NCBI GenBank assembly: GCA_027405735.1
Contig: JAPEHQ010000017.1
Coordinates: forward strand, 875,501-939,500
Source: Mucor racemosus
Taxonomy: Eukaryota; Mucoromycota; Mucoromycetes; Mucorales; Mucoraceae
Direction of reading: 5' to 3'
Length of the DNA: 64,000 nt
In this document: in pieces, positions 1-10,648 of the stretch
Numbering within the stretch: position 1 is the first letter of the stretch
Layout: each line of letters opens with the position of its first letter
The notes under the pieces: model-generated
What the model saw: the letters and a program-made list of their open reading frames with translations, nothing else
The model's database searches: none
Told to the model about the DNA's origin: nothing
Program-made: the position numbers and the translations under genes

Positions 1-489
1 AATACGATGGTAGGGTATTAGTTCTTCAAATGTCCAACCACAAAGTTTTGGTAAAATTGAGTTTCGTTGAGCAAAGAAAAACACCAATCCCCAATCTACC
101 ATACTGAGAAATGCAGCCCGACGGTCAATAACTGCGGGGTGATACGGATCTTCTTCATAGGGTATAAGCCAAAAGATGGAATACAAATTGATCAAGCTAA
201 AAATAGTAGTTGCCAATATAATTTTTATTGAAATCATCTCGGTGACATATGGAATACTGATAACACGGTCAAGTCTACGCCATAGTTTAGCCCCTGGTAA
301 GTCGGTAACTATATCTTGTTTATCTGATAATCGTCTATTTCTAATATTATATACACGAATCCTATTCAACTGGTAACATATACAATAAATAATAAATAAA
401 GACCACCAAAAAAAGGCGTAACACATTCCCAATTGCCAGAAATTGGTCCATGTTCTTATATATGGAATTAGATGTGAGCGATGTTTCAT
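1..489 (-). CDS. Ferric reductase-like transmembrane protein, 5' part only
   Basis: An open frame of 163 codons starts at the ATG at 489 and stays open to the window edge, so only the N-terminal part is present. The protein has several hydrophobic segments. It also contains a stretch reading RRAAFLSMVDWGLVFFLAQR followed by N-S-I-L-P-K-L-C-G-W, which resembles the conserved 'R..x-L..x-N/D-PLLFLLA-x-R-N-x-L...TG' segment of the ferric reductase transmembrane domain. This is followed by a P-Y-H-R like the usual F-H-R. Members of this family (FRE/NOX-like) are heme-containing plasma-membrane metalloreductases that move electrons from NADPH to extracellular Fe(III). The heme histidines and the FAD/NADPH domain would lie beyond the left edge. 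The family call rests on pattern resemblance over one domain. Confidence 0.6.
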   Translation of the reverse strand, partial: MKHRSHLIPYIRTWTNFWQLGMCYAFFWWSLFIIYCICYQLNRIRVYNIRNRRLSDKQDIVTDLPGAKLWRRLDRVISIPYVTEMISIKIILATTIFSLINLYSIFWLIPYEEDPYHPAVIDRRAAFLSMVDWGLVFFFAQRNSILPKLCGWTFEELIPYHRI

Positions 490-1907
490 AGTAAATAATT
501 AAAAATAGGAGGAAGAAAGCGATGAACAGAAAAAGAGAAAAAAATTATCAGATTCTAAACAAATTATTGCTGATAAAAAATGTTTAATTTAGCCAATAAT
601 AGATCTGTTTGATCATTTATTGAATTAGGGTACATTTTAGATGCCCTTGTTGACTTTCTTTCATCAATCGAGATTCATCTTCCGAAGAACGTATCAGATC
701 ATCAGATTATACATCTTCAAATTGCATGGAAAAATTACGTTATTGGGATACTTGTTTTAACTCTTTACGCTAAAAGAGTATTTCGTATATCTTATTTCAG
801 AGTGTGGCTTAATTGAAATTAACATCATATGAGAAGGTATGGAGCAAGAATTTTAGTTTTTATGTAACCTGTATACATATATACATTTGTAAATCTTTAA
901 GCAGCTATGGTCTCATACGCATTATCTCGATATGATTATCTACTGAACATATGTAAAATGTATTTATTTTTATTGATAAATCACTCAATTACATGGAAGA
1001 GATAAAAAATAAAAAACCTTGACTTTTTGGTTTTATCTGATCTTTTCCCATTCTTATACACCAATTGATGATTGGGTATTACTATTCCCAGTAATTGGAA
1101 CGGAATTTTATACGTTCTGTTGAAAATAATGATGCATGTACTAAAAATAACGTAAATGAGGGAGGAGGTAAATATTCATAATTTTTATTTCGTAATACTT
1201 GATATTGAGTAGACTTGGGCCTCGTATAATTCCCTAACCAGTATTTTCTTGGATATTATTCAGCTGAGCTCTAAATTTGCCCATCAAATAAGATAAAATT
1301 TCATCAAAGGAGACTTACACTTGACAATGATTATTCGCAATAGATACTTTAATGTACAAAAATATAATCGTTTCGTGTACAATGATTCAAGCCTGTGTAG
1401 ATCCATAAAGTTTACTGTGCAAAAATTATATTAGGGTTACAGCGGTTATTCAATTCGAAATTAGCTCAAGACAAGCAGGGTCCAATACGACGCTATTGTC
1501 GATGTGACATGTACAACTATTTCCATTGTTGTACTATTACACATCGTGTGTTACCCGGTTTCGATGTACCACTTTTAACAGAAAACAACAATTCGAAGAA
1601 AATATAATCTCATATATTCTTTGAATTGACTGAATAGTTATCTATATTCATATTATATATTCTTCTCCTTCTCCTGTACGATCCGTTATGTCATATTCTT
1701 GTATTCCTCATACCATATGATATTTTTAAACTTTTATATAAACAATAATTAAAATAGAAAATATAAGCAGAAATTAAAGTATGAAAAAAAAATTAAGTAA
1801 AAAAAATATAAATGAAACGAACGACAAAGGAGGATGAATATAGAAAAATATAGAAAAGAAACGGTTAATGCATTGTATTAAATTGTAAGGTAAGCAAAAT
1901 CACTTAC
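490..1907. other. AT-rich noncoding region
   Basis: No open frame of convincing length or codon pattern was seen on either strand. The part next to 489 is presumably the promoter of the ferric-reductase-like gene. No repeat partner elsewhere in the window was recognised. Confidence 0.5.
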
Positions 1908-3240
1908 ATCTCACAAAAAGACTCAAAAACACGTAAAATTTACTGCCTTCTCCTTGAAAACTGGGTTTCACTTTTCATCCCTGCTCCACTTTTTGTTTTC
2001 ACTAAATAACACCAAGAAAAAATTATATATCAATGTACCTGAGACGTTCTGCTTTAATTCAAAAATGAGTATCCTGAAATATCCTATTTTTTGCAGTTGG
2101 TATTAATTTTTCAGCGTTAATGTTTCAGATTTTTACGCGTATTCCACTGCTAAAGAAGTGAAAACGGTCGAACTAACTTTCCCAATCTCGCACTCTTCGG
2201 CGTATTCCCCGGTGGGTACGCTGTTAGGAACCCCGGATAAATTCTTCAACTCTTCGAGTCCACTCGATTGGCCTCTTAGTCCCTTTTCCTTGTTTGATTA
2301 CACTTTGCTTTATACACGTTACGTAGGAGTTTTATAAATATTAAGCCAATCGTTAAATAAAAAATAATGTATACCCACTACGGTACACCCTATAAAAAAA
2401 ATAAAGAAGTGAAAACTTTGAGGCTTCATATCTCTAGAAACAATGAAGCTAAACTAACACTTTTTAATAATAAAACTTACTTGTTTTAAAGTGCTCTATA
2501 ACATATTCAAGTATAAAAAAATTATGAGCACTTTTATTTTTTTTCATTTTTGTGGCACTTTTGTAGTAGATTTCAAAATATTGGTTAAATTGAGTAGCAG
2601 TTTTTTTTTTTACTCATGTCATCAAGCTCGTTGCGCTCTCTCAGATCCAATTTAGTTTTTTTAAAAATATTGATTTTTCGTGGAGATATCCTCAAAATGT
2701 GTACAAAAATGTACCTTCATTTCTAACTTCCATTTTTCCCTTATATACCCTCATCCCAAATTCTGAATCTGAAAAAAATCTGGACAAAAATCTCGTTTTC
2801 TCTACCAAAAATGCAACTAAAAGATTGTACAATAGCTCAATCGATAGATAATATTTTTGCGCATTATTTCAATTAATTATATTTTCAATATGCTTATAAA
2901 AAGTGATGTGTATCTTCAAAAAACCTCCAAAATTTCAATTGCATTTTACGCAAAATTTAATGTGAAACATTTATTTTAATTTAATTTAGATGTATGCAAA
3001 ATCCAAAACTGTATAGAAACTATTTAATACGCTAGGTCGAATGGCTTTGCAACTCATGAGCCATTAAACGATTTTGTTTTTTTGAATCATTTTTCATTCA
3101 TTTCAACAAATAAATTTTGGAATCCCGTGATGATAGGTTTTAATATATGATAAAAAACTATTACTTTAGGTATCTCGATAAAAAATTAATGTTTTTTGCT
3201 AAAACAAAAAATGCAGAATAGCAATCAATTAGATCTACCT
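1908..3240. repeat. 1.08 kb dispersed repeat, copy 1 (interrupted by SINE-like insertion)
   Basis: From 'atctcacaaaa' at 1908 to about 3240 the sequence aligns in the same orientation with 43310-44390, with scattered substitutions and small indels. Without the 251 bp that make up the SINE-like insertion and one copy of its target duplication, this copy is about 1082 bp, against about 1081 bp for copy 2. The frame homologous to the open frame of copy 2 (minus strand, about 2620-2850) is broken here by stops and a frameshift, so this copy looks decayed. The family is not recognised. Confidence 0.85.
2151..2416 (+). mobile_element. SINE-like retroposon with 15-bp target-site duplication
   Basis: A 236-bp block (2166-2401) sits between two perfect copies of taaagaagtgaaaac (2151-2165 and 2402-2416). 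It ends in an A-rich tail (tataaaaaaaat) directly before the right duplication. The matching position in the paralogous repeat at about 43555-43566 has no insert, which gives an empty site. A perfect long duplication plus an A-rich 3' end is the signature of LINE-driven target-primed reverse transcription. The insert is GC-richer than its surroundings and has no open frame. It contains ttcgagtcc at 2253-2261, close to a Pol III B box, and a short hairpin cgagt-cc-actcg at 2255-2266. No convincing A box or source RNA was identified, so the promoter type stays open. Confidence 0.75.
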
Positions 3241-3489
3241 TTTTAATACAGAAATTAAGCCCTGGATAATGAGTTTTAAGTTTTACAAAAGAATAAACTA
3301 ATATTTACAACTGCAGAAAACATAGAAAAAAAACCCCATCCTTGTGAATATTGATCCAGCTATACGTGATGGTAGATTTAAATATATCCTGCATAAAAAT
3401 TTATTTTTCTACTTTCACAGATCACTGTGAATTGAGGAAACCATCAGCAAAACATAATATTTCTGTCCAAGAAAACCACGTGTTGTGTC

Positions 3490-4345
3490 GTATATTTTTA
3501 GATTTGATAAATAATACTTAAAAGAGAATACAATTAAAAGAGAATGAGTAATGAATTAGTTACCCAAATGTATAATAAAAACAAGATATCGTTTATTTAG
3601 ATATAAAAGTATAGTATTTTATATTGATTTGACATTGAGACCCTGAGATGTAATTTAAGGTATTATTGAATCATTAGATCTGTTTGATAGTAATCTATGG
3701 ATTGAAATGGATTGGTTTATCAGAATATGTTTATGTTAAATAAAAACTAGAAATTTAATCAAGTAAAGAGATCTCGTTTATTGGAATGAAATTAATAGGG
3801 TTTATATACTATTTGATTTGGGAAGTTAATGATGTGATAGGGTATTTTAGATGTTACTTAATAGTAATGTATCATCTTGGTATATCATGCTGGAATATCC
3901 AACTGACGTATTATGCTTTTGTACCATCATGCTTCTATACCATGCTTTTAGGAGCATTGTATAATAGTTAATATTTAATTAAGTAACTTCCGGTTCCGAA
4001 TCTGTTATTGTTTACTTTTTTGGATTTGATATGATCCGGTTTAAGAATGATACATCATGGATCAATCATAATTTAACCATTATTGCAGAGTTTGTGAGTT
4101 GACTTGTTTCAATGCTGCGCTAAATGTGCTTGGATGTTGATTTGATAGCTACTTGATTTATTATTAATAACCACTGAGATGAAATAATATGGTGTCATAA
4201 TTGAGGTCCAAACGTTCTTCTTGGTAATTATTAAATTAAACGTGGTACGCTAGGAGTTTCTTATATCCGATATCAAGACTTTGTACTTCAATACATGTCG
4301 TAGTCAATAGATTTTAAGAAATATTGATACTGTAGAAGGTGATAA
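3490..4345 (+). repeat. Inverted repeat A, left arm (interrupted by solo LTR)
   Basis: The segment 3582-4345 is matched in reverse complement by 5686-6104. After subtracting the 350 bp added by the solo LTR insertion, the left arm is about 414 bp and the right arm 419 bp. The part from 3490 onward is also matched in the same orientation by 14178-14471. No coding potential was seen. The arms could be the ends of an old DNA transposon or two copies of one repeat in opposite orientation. Confidence 0.75.
3713..4057. mobile_element. Solo LTR (345 bp) with 5-bp target duplication
   Basis: The block starts with TGG and ends with TCA, so it has the TG...CA ends of a retroviral-type LTR. It is flanked by the 5-bp duplication tggat at 3708-3712 and 4058-4062. 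Two related copies of the host repeat lack it: 14396-14400 and the reverse-complement arm at 5974-5978 each carry a single tggat in continuous sequence. No internal gag-pol region is present, as expected after LTR-LTR recombination. The small open frame at 3786-3971 is treated as chance. Confidence 0.7.
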
Positions 4346-5685
4346 TATATGGCACTTCTCAGGTGGCATACAACAACCTCAATGTATATTGGGTATCAGT
4401 TTTTTGCCGTTTGTATTTTCTCTGATTCATTAATATTCAGTCATATTGAACGATGATTTGTAGCATTGCTAAAAAAAAAGAATAAATACGTCAAGAGTAG
4501 GGATGCTGTTGTCGAGCTCAGCTTATACTAGTAAATTTGGCTGGCAAAGCCCGGCTCGACACCAATGCTAGTCTGATACGTCTTATCAATCGGTGAATAA
4601 TATTCTTGGGATATGAGAACAAAAAGAGAGAAACAACACACGTAGAAAAGGTTTTTCAAGGCTTTAAATTATTTGGCGCAATTGAAACCCTGCTAAATTG
4701 CTTATTTACGCCAATGTAAAAGCAGCATTACAGCACATGAACCATAAAATAAACAAAGTAGGCAATAACTGTTATCATAGAAACATACAGTTTTCTACCA
4801 GAAAAAAACGTCTGTTAGATCATATATCCATTAAAAAATTGCAAAAGCGAGCCCGCAGAGCAACGCCGTAATTGAGCATAGCAAGATCGAACGGCTACGT
4901 CTCTTGTACTATGGTATATATCTAAGTTTTAAATAAGAAAGCGTTTTTTTTTATAATTTTTCTTATATTCAACCACGTACGGTCTGAAAATTCAGACTTT
5001 TTAGCAGACATTTTCGGGGCTCATTTTACCCTTACCAACACTCATGATTTTGATCAAAAAACAGAAAAATCAAATTTTTATACCAAAATCAACATTTAAA
5101 TATACTACACTGTGAGAAAAAATTGTAGCCATGACTAATACACATTCTATAAACGCTTAATATTAAATTTTAAGTAATGAAAGTTAGCATTTTTGGCCCA
5201 AAAACGGTTTTTTGATTAAAGGATTTTCATGTAATATTTTGAAATAAAAACATTTTTTATTTTTAATTGAGCAAATAGAGAGCTAAATTCTGCATATGTG
5301 TATATTTTTTGTTTTTATAATTGGTAGTATAATTAACTCTAGATTTGCAAAATCAGAAAAAAAAAATTAAAAAATGTCAAAATTGATGATCTGGACAAAA
5401 ATAATTTTTTAAATTAATGTTCCGCTTGTAAGCCTTGTAAGTCTTAAAAATAGGAGATTTTATAATACTTGTGAACTTATTCAAGAATTTACAATGCTGT
5501 ACCTACTACTTGCTTCAAGCTTAATTACTGTAAATCTTTATACATTTTAATATTGTGTGGTAGTTTATTTGATGATAGTATAATCTTACTTTGTAATTAT
5601 TGCATTAGAGGTGATTTACATTAAGTTTTAGTCTTACCTCTCCAATAATATTATAAACATTGTTGTATTCCCCCTAGTATCATAC
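4346..5685. other. Spacer between the arms of inverted repeat A, noncoding
   Basis: About 1.3 kb of AT-rich sequence with no credible coding frame on either strand. If it was once the body of a transposon, no transposase remains visible. Confidence 0.5.
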
Positions 5686-6104
5686 GTTATCACCTTCTAC
5701 AGTATCAATGCATCTTACAATCTATTGACTACAACATGTATTGAATATTGAAATGCAAAGTCTTGATATCGGATATAAAAAACTCCTAGCATACTAAGTT
5801 CAATCCAGTGATTACCAAGAACGCTTGGACCTCAATTATGACAACATGTTATTTCATCCCAGCGGTTAGTTAATCAAGTAGCTATCAAATCAACAACATC
5901 CAACAAGCACATTTTGCGCAGCATTGAAACAAGGCAACTCACAAATTCTGCAAGCGCGGTTAAATTATGATTGATCCATTTATATTTATAGATTACTATC
6001 AAACAGATCTAATGGTTCAATAGTACCTTAAATTACATTTCAGGGTCTCAATGTCAAATCAATATAAAAGGCCATACTTTTATATCTAAATAAACGATAT
6101 CTTG
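5686..6104 (-). repeat. Inverted repeat A, right arm
   Basis: Reverse complement of 3582-4345 without the solo LTR. Its outer end (gatatcttg, ending at 6104) mirrors caagatatc at 3582, and its inner end mirrors gtagaaggtgataa at 4332-4345. Confidence 0.75.
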
Positions 6105-6433
6105 TGTAATGAGTCAAACATTTTAGTTTCATTCATGCAAAACCTTGCCTCATTCCTTATATAATAAATACTACAAGGGAATCATTACATGACCCCTGTA
6201 GATTTATCTGTCTTGTTACACTCCCTTTACTTTTATTTATTCACCACTAATAAATATCTAATTTACAAATAAGAACACAAACTTTTATTAACCCTGTGTT
6301 CACCAATTTATAATAAAAAGAATAATATCTATAAGCTTATTATCCACTTTTGCTATTAGTCCAGAATTACAGATCATTACAATAATGTTGCAATTGATAT
6401 TGTAGTAATGTGAATATAATAAACATAAGAAAA

Positions 6434-7260
6434 CTAATAGAGTATTGCTAATGCAGTAATATTTATTAAATGAGCACCAGGTTTTAAGCTGTCCAACTGT
6501 ACAAATGTCTTATACACTATGATATAATAGTATAAAACGATAAGGAGGGATTGAAATAGAAAATGTACAGTAAAATATATAGTAATAGCTTGACAGGGGA
6601 TCTTGTAATATAGCAAATATAAAGAAAAGAATATCAAAAATTATATGTATATGAGGTGTACAGTAAGTAGTCAAAAATCTTAGTAAGAAATAAGATAAGT
6701 TGTTTATTCAATGTTTTTTTAAAACATGGTTATCTATACGGAAGTGAAATGTTTAAAATGGAATTATAAAAATATAAAGCTACCTGGTTGATTTATCGAA
6801 AGGTAAATCGTATGAAATTAATCAAATAAAAGGGTACCGTTTTATTATAAACTTATTATAGGGAGGGCTTATATACTAATTATTAGATGGGTGTAGTTAT
6901 TAAATGAGAATGATAATATAATTAGAATGAGCATTTAAATATTGTGTGGATATTTTGGAATTATGCTTTTATGTGCAGTAAGATGTAAAATAAAAAGCTT
7001 TGGAAAAGATACAGTTTAAATCCTTCTTTATTCAAATAATGGATAGTGCGCAATAGGTCTATAATATTTCTACTCTATTTATATTAGTTGTAATTTTGTT
7101 ATATCTGGGTGTTGCACCGTAACTGTCAGTGATCTTCTATCAGAATTAGGAATAACCAAATTACCAACTTAGGACATCTGTCAAACCGTGATGTTTAACA
7201 TGCGAATCAGATAATGCTACATTCCATACATCTATCGTCATGCTACGTATTAAATAATAG
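6434..7260 (+). repeat. Inverted repeat B, left arm
   Basis: Two stretches of this arm are matched in reverse complement further right. About 6434-6650 pairs with about 8300-8530, sharing landmarks such as atgagcacc-ggttttaagctgtcca. About 7110-7260 pairs with about 7650-7800, sharing caaattaccaacttaggaca. The arms are diverged and of unequal length. No gene was recognised. Confidence 0.6.
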
Positions 7261-7649
7261 AAGCATGATTCCATTGTCTTCATGCAATATCCATATGTTT
7301 ATTCTTTTTGGTAGTAAATCAATTAGTTTGTTTGTGATTTTAAAGTTTATATTGAGCTTCTTGATTTACATAGTCAAGGCGGTCTTTTAATGCTTGTTTT
7401 TGGCATATTTGTTAATGATCCGCTAGAGCAATCCTTACTTTGGTCTATGTGTTTCTTCAGTTTATTTTATGAATCAATTTGCTTTGTTTATGATTCGGTC
7501 GTCTATTTTATTATATGTTAAATTACTGATACTTTCTGTATTTACTGTTAAATTCATGTTATCTTTATTTGAATATTAGAGCATGATTTTATGTGAGATA
7601 ACATTTAATTAATTTCTTATGTGGGGAAATAGTATCTTAGTTCAGCACA

Positions 7650-8530
7650 CTATGATTCAATAGTAGCATGATGATAGACGCATGAAAAAATATGACCTTG
7701 CTTGATTTGCTTGTTGACATCATGGTTTGACAGATGTTCTAAATTGGTAATTCGGTAATTCGTAATTCTGACAGAGCACCGATAAAATATAATGGATGTC
7801 AAAATATAAAATAAACTGATAAAGTATAATGGGATGTTCAAAGTAAAAGGTGTGCAGGATAATATTTCATTAGAACTAATGGTAATCAAGCCAGCTTAAG
7901 TGGTTTATTTTGCAACAACATATAATCAATTACGATTCCAAATTTTTTATGTGATTTTTCATTACAACCTAACCCTAATAAATTTTATGCAACATCCTCT
8001 CCTAATATTTGAAATAAAAAATAACAAAATACTGTCGCAAATCGAACAGCAACTCTTCTTTTTTTTTCTTAAAGTAAATTACTATCTGTCAAAAATAAAC
8101 AAACAATCTTGATCCCCAAAAATTATATTATACTTCCAGATTCTAGTTCAGAAGTAACACAAATCATACACGAAATTCACCAAACCTTATATACTATTGA
8201 TTTAATCTCCCATTGTATCATTTTACAACTCATACAAAAAGAACAACAGACTCAATTACCATAAATACAACATATCTTATTTCTCACTTATATTTTGATT
8301 ATATACTATTCTTCATATCATTTTTGATATTCTTTACTTTACACTTACTATTTTATAAGATCCCTTGAACTATTCTATATATATTTCATTGTACATTTCT
8401 TATTTTTCTTTATTCATTACGTTCTATATATTTATATAAAACATTTATTATAGTTGGACAACTTAAAGCCCGGTGCTCATTTAATAGATATAACTACATT
8501 AACTATACCCTATTCTCTTTACTACAACCT
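7650..8530 (-). repeat. Inverted repeat B, right arm
   Basis: Counterpart of 6434-7260 in opposite orientation, with only about 390 bp between the inner ends. A 79-codon open frame on the minus strand (7650-7889) falls here. The same frame in the other arm has a stop after NLGHLSNRDV, so it may be a decayed coding remnant of the repeat. Its family is not recognised. Confidence 0.55.
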
Positions 8531-8630
8531 CAATTGTGACAATACAATATTGCAACGACATTGAAAAATTAGCTTCAGCATTCAAAAAAATGGTCTACAA
8601 ACACTATTCTTGCTGCAAAAAGCAAAAATA

Positions 8631-8702
8631 TGCCTCGGTGCTGGATTGAACAACAGACCTTTGGTTTACAAGACCAACGCTCTACCACTGAGCTACAGAG
8701 GC
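8631..8702 (-). tRNA. tRNA-Thr (UGU)
   Basis: Seventy-two nucleotides that fold as a tRNA. The D stem is GCTC/GAGC. The anticodon stem TTGGT/ACCAA has loop CTTGTAA and anticodon TGT. The T stem TGTTG/CAGCA has loop TTCAATC. The acceptor stem is GCCTCTG/CCGAGGC with one mismatch (T6 against C67) and discriminator A. The A-box region TAGCTCAGTGG and B-box region GTTCAATCC are present. There is no intron. It is identical over all 72 nt to the gene at 19872-19943. About 68 bp of 3' flank (8563-8630) is also shared with that copy, which indicates a duplicated locus. Confidence 0.85.
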
Positions 8703-8760
8703 TTAGATGTCTATTTTTTGTTTTAAAAATAAATATTTTTATAATGCAACTGTATTTTAA

Positions 8761-9096
8761 CACTGCAACTACAGAGCGTATTCCCTCGTATTCCCTGCAG
8801 GTAATACGCCCAGATTTTTTTTTAGTGTAAAGAAAATTATGTAAGCAATGAAAGAATTTGAAAACATTGTAATATAATGGTAATATTTTCAAAATGAGCA
8901 AATAAAAAAAGGTTTAAGAATAGAGAGAGCCTGTAGATAAGCGTAAAATGTTGAATAAAACGTTGGAGTATGCATGTAATATGCGAGTTCCATCACCATA
9001 ATATGAGCGTATTACTACACCGTATTCCACTGTAAGGTAATATGTTCGTTTTACCATGCGTATTCCCTGCGTATTCAGCGAGAATTAGTTGCAGTG
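8761..9096. mobile_element. MITE-like element, 336 bp
   Basis: Perfect 11-bp terminal inverted repeats (cactgcaacta at 8761-8771, tagttgcagtg at 9086-9096) are flanked by a TAA triplet on both sides (8758-8760, 9097-9099). A second layer of inverted similarity built from gcgtattccc/gggaatacgc units lies just inside each end. A 3-bp TAA/TWA duplication is typical of PIF/Harbinger-derived MITEs. That assignment is an inference from the duplication length alone. It lies 58 bp upstream of the tRNA-Thr gene. Confidence 0.5.
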
Positions 9097-9099
9097 TAA

Positions 9100-9813
9100 A
9101 TTCATCGTTTTACATAGATTTTCCTTGATTTAAAGTAAGATATCAAGAAAGTTCAGTTCTCAAAACAACATTCACAGCCTAAATTTGTATATAAAAAACT
9201 GAAAACAATATAAAATTATAAATTGATATTAAGAATACTCTTAAATCAGATAAAAGTTAGCTTCTAGGTTTTAGATGTGCAGTGGAATTACATACTAAAA
9301 ACGCTTGATAAAAATAAAAACAACCTAAATTCCAAGTGTCGCTCATAAAATATGATGCCACTTGAAATGTGAACAACGATAATAAACAAACGCTTCAATT
9401 GAACACAATAACAAACGCATGCTAAAAATATGAAATACCTTTTTTGAACCATACATGTCGTGTAGATGATAGCACCCCTGATCACGGCGCAATCAATTAC
9501 ACAAATGACATATATATCAAAACAAGATTCTATCCAAATCAATAATGATAATAAACAAAAATATTAATTTAGTCAACTACTCATCTATATCGAAGTTGCA
9601 CTATCAATATAAATAAGATTCAAGCATATAAAAAACTACCCCTTAAAAATCAAGGTTACATAAAATAGATATAACAGAAATAAACAAAACAACCATTTCC
9701 CAAAAGGCCGATATTGTCACACTTGACATACAATCCCTTATGGTCAATGCTCTACACAATTTACCCCTTACAATATCAAATCAATAACAATGTACTCAAA
9801 ACTGGAAGATTAC
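9100..9813. other. Noncoding AT-rich region
   Basis: Only short open frames without codon bias or recognisable motifs. Nothing else seen. Confidence 0.45.
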
Positions 9814-10011
9814 TAAATATACATCCATTCAAGTCTGATGGTATCCAAGTTCTCCAAATCACTATAAATACCCTCATACTTTTCAATTATTTTAACTCTT
9901 GAGAAATCTTTTGTAATAAAAACTTTAGCTGATTATAATTGTATTTCTACTGCTTTTATTTTTTATATTTTTTTTATTTTATTAGTAAATAACATCGTAA
10001 TTTACTGCAAG
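9814..10011 (+). repeat. Direct repeat, left copy (about 198 bp)
   Basis: Closely matches 14604-14798 in the same orientation, from taaatatacat to tttactgcaag. It shares the run gtaataaaaactttagctga. The two copies bracket the CACTA-like transposase pseudogene at a distance of 4.6 kb. Confidence 0.8.
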
Positions 10012-10648
10012 ATGTACATTTTTATCAGATCAAAAATAGTTGTTTAGTTTCCGACAGTGTAAAAAGTATTATTTAATTTCAATTAAAACCTAAAAAATAA
10101 TTTGAATGGCTGCCTTAGTAACATATCAAAGAAAATTAGAGCCTTCAGGAGCTCAAACTCTTTAACATACGGTACTTTTATTTAAAAAAAATGGCCTTTA
10201 TTGTCAACCTAATTTTTTCAGCGGTAATCTATTTGTGGAATATGTACACATTTATCCACTATATTGATCTCCATTTCATCTGATTCTCAATTAAAGTACA
10301 GCTGACATGAATAGACATTACATTACTAAATGATATATGCTGATTCATACTAATATAAATTTTCTACCAAGCTTCTATCCTAGCTGTAGTAAACTACATA
10401 TACCAAGTTTGTTTAGTAATCAAATTGATCTTAGTCAACATCTAAGATCTAACAACTTTAAATCACACAAAACTTTAAAATGTCAAATTGTACCACTGGT
10501 ACTTCCAAACTAGGAACTAAACCATGAAGATCTTGCTTCAAGATCTTATTACTGTATTATTAATATAATTAGAAAATAGTATATATATCACAAAGGCTAT
10601 GGTAATCCATAAACCTTTGCTTTTACTTTATATCTTAAATAAACATCT

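Noticed and set aside
3786..3971. 61-codon frame in the solo LTR
   Set aside because: Lies wholly inside the LTR, hydrophobic by base composition, not related to gag or pol.
8575..8901. 108-codon minus-strand frame and 66-codon plus-strand frame over the tRNA
   Set aside because: Both read through the tRNA gene and the MITE end. The same peptide appears at 19852-20139 only because the tRNA is duplicated.
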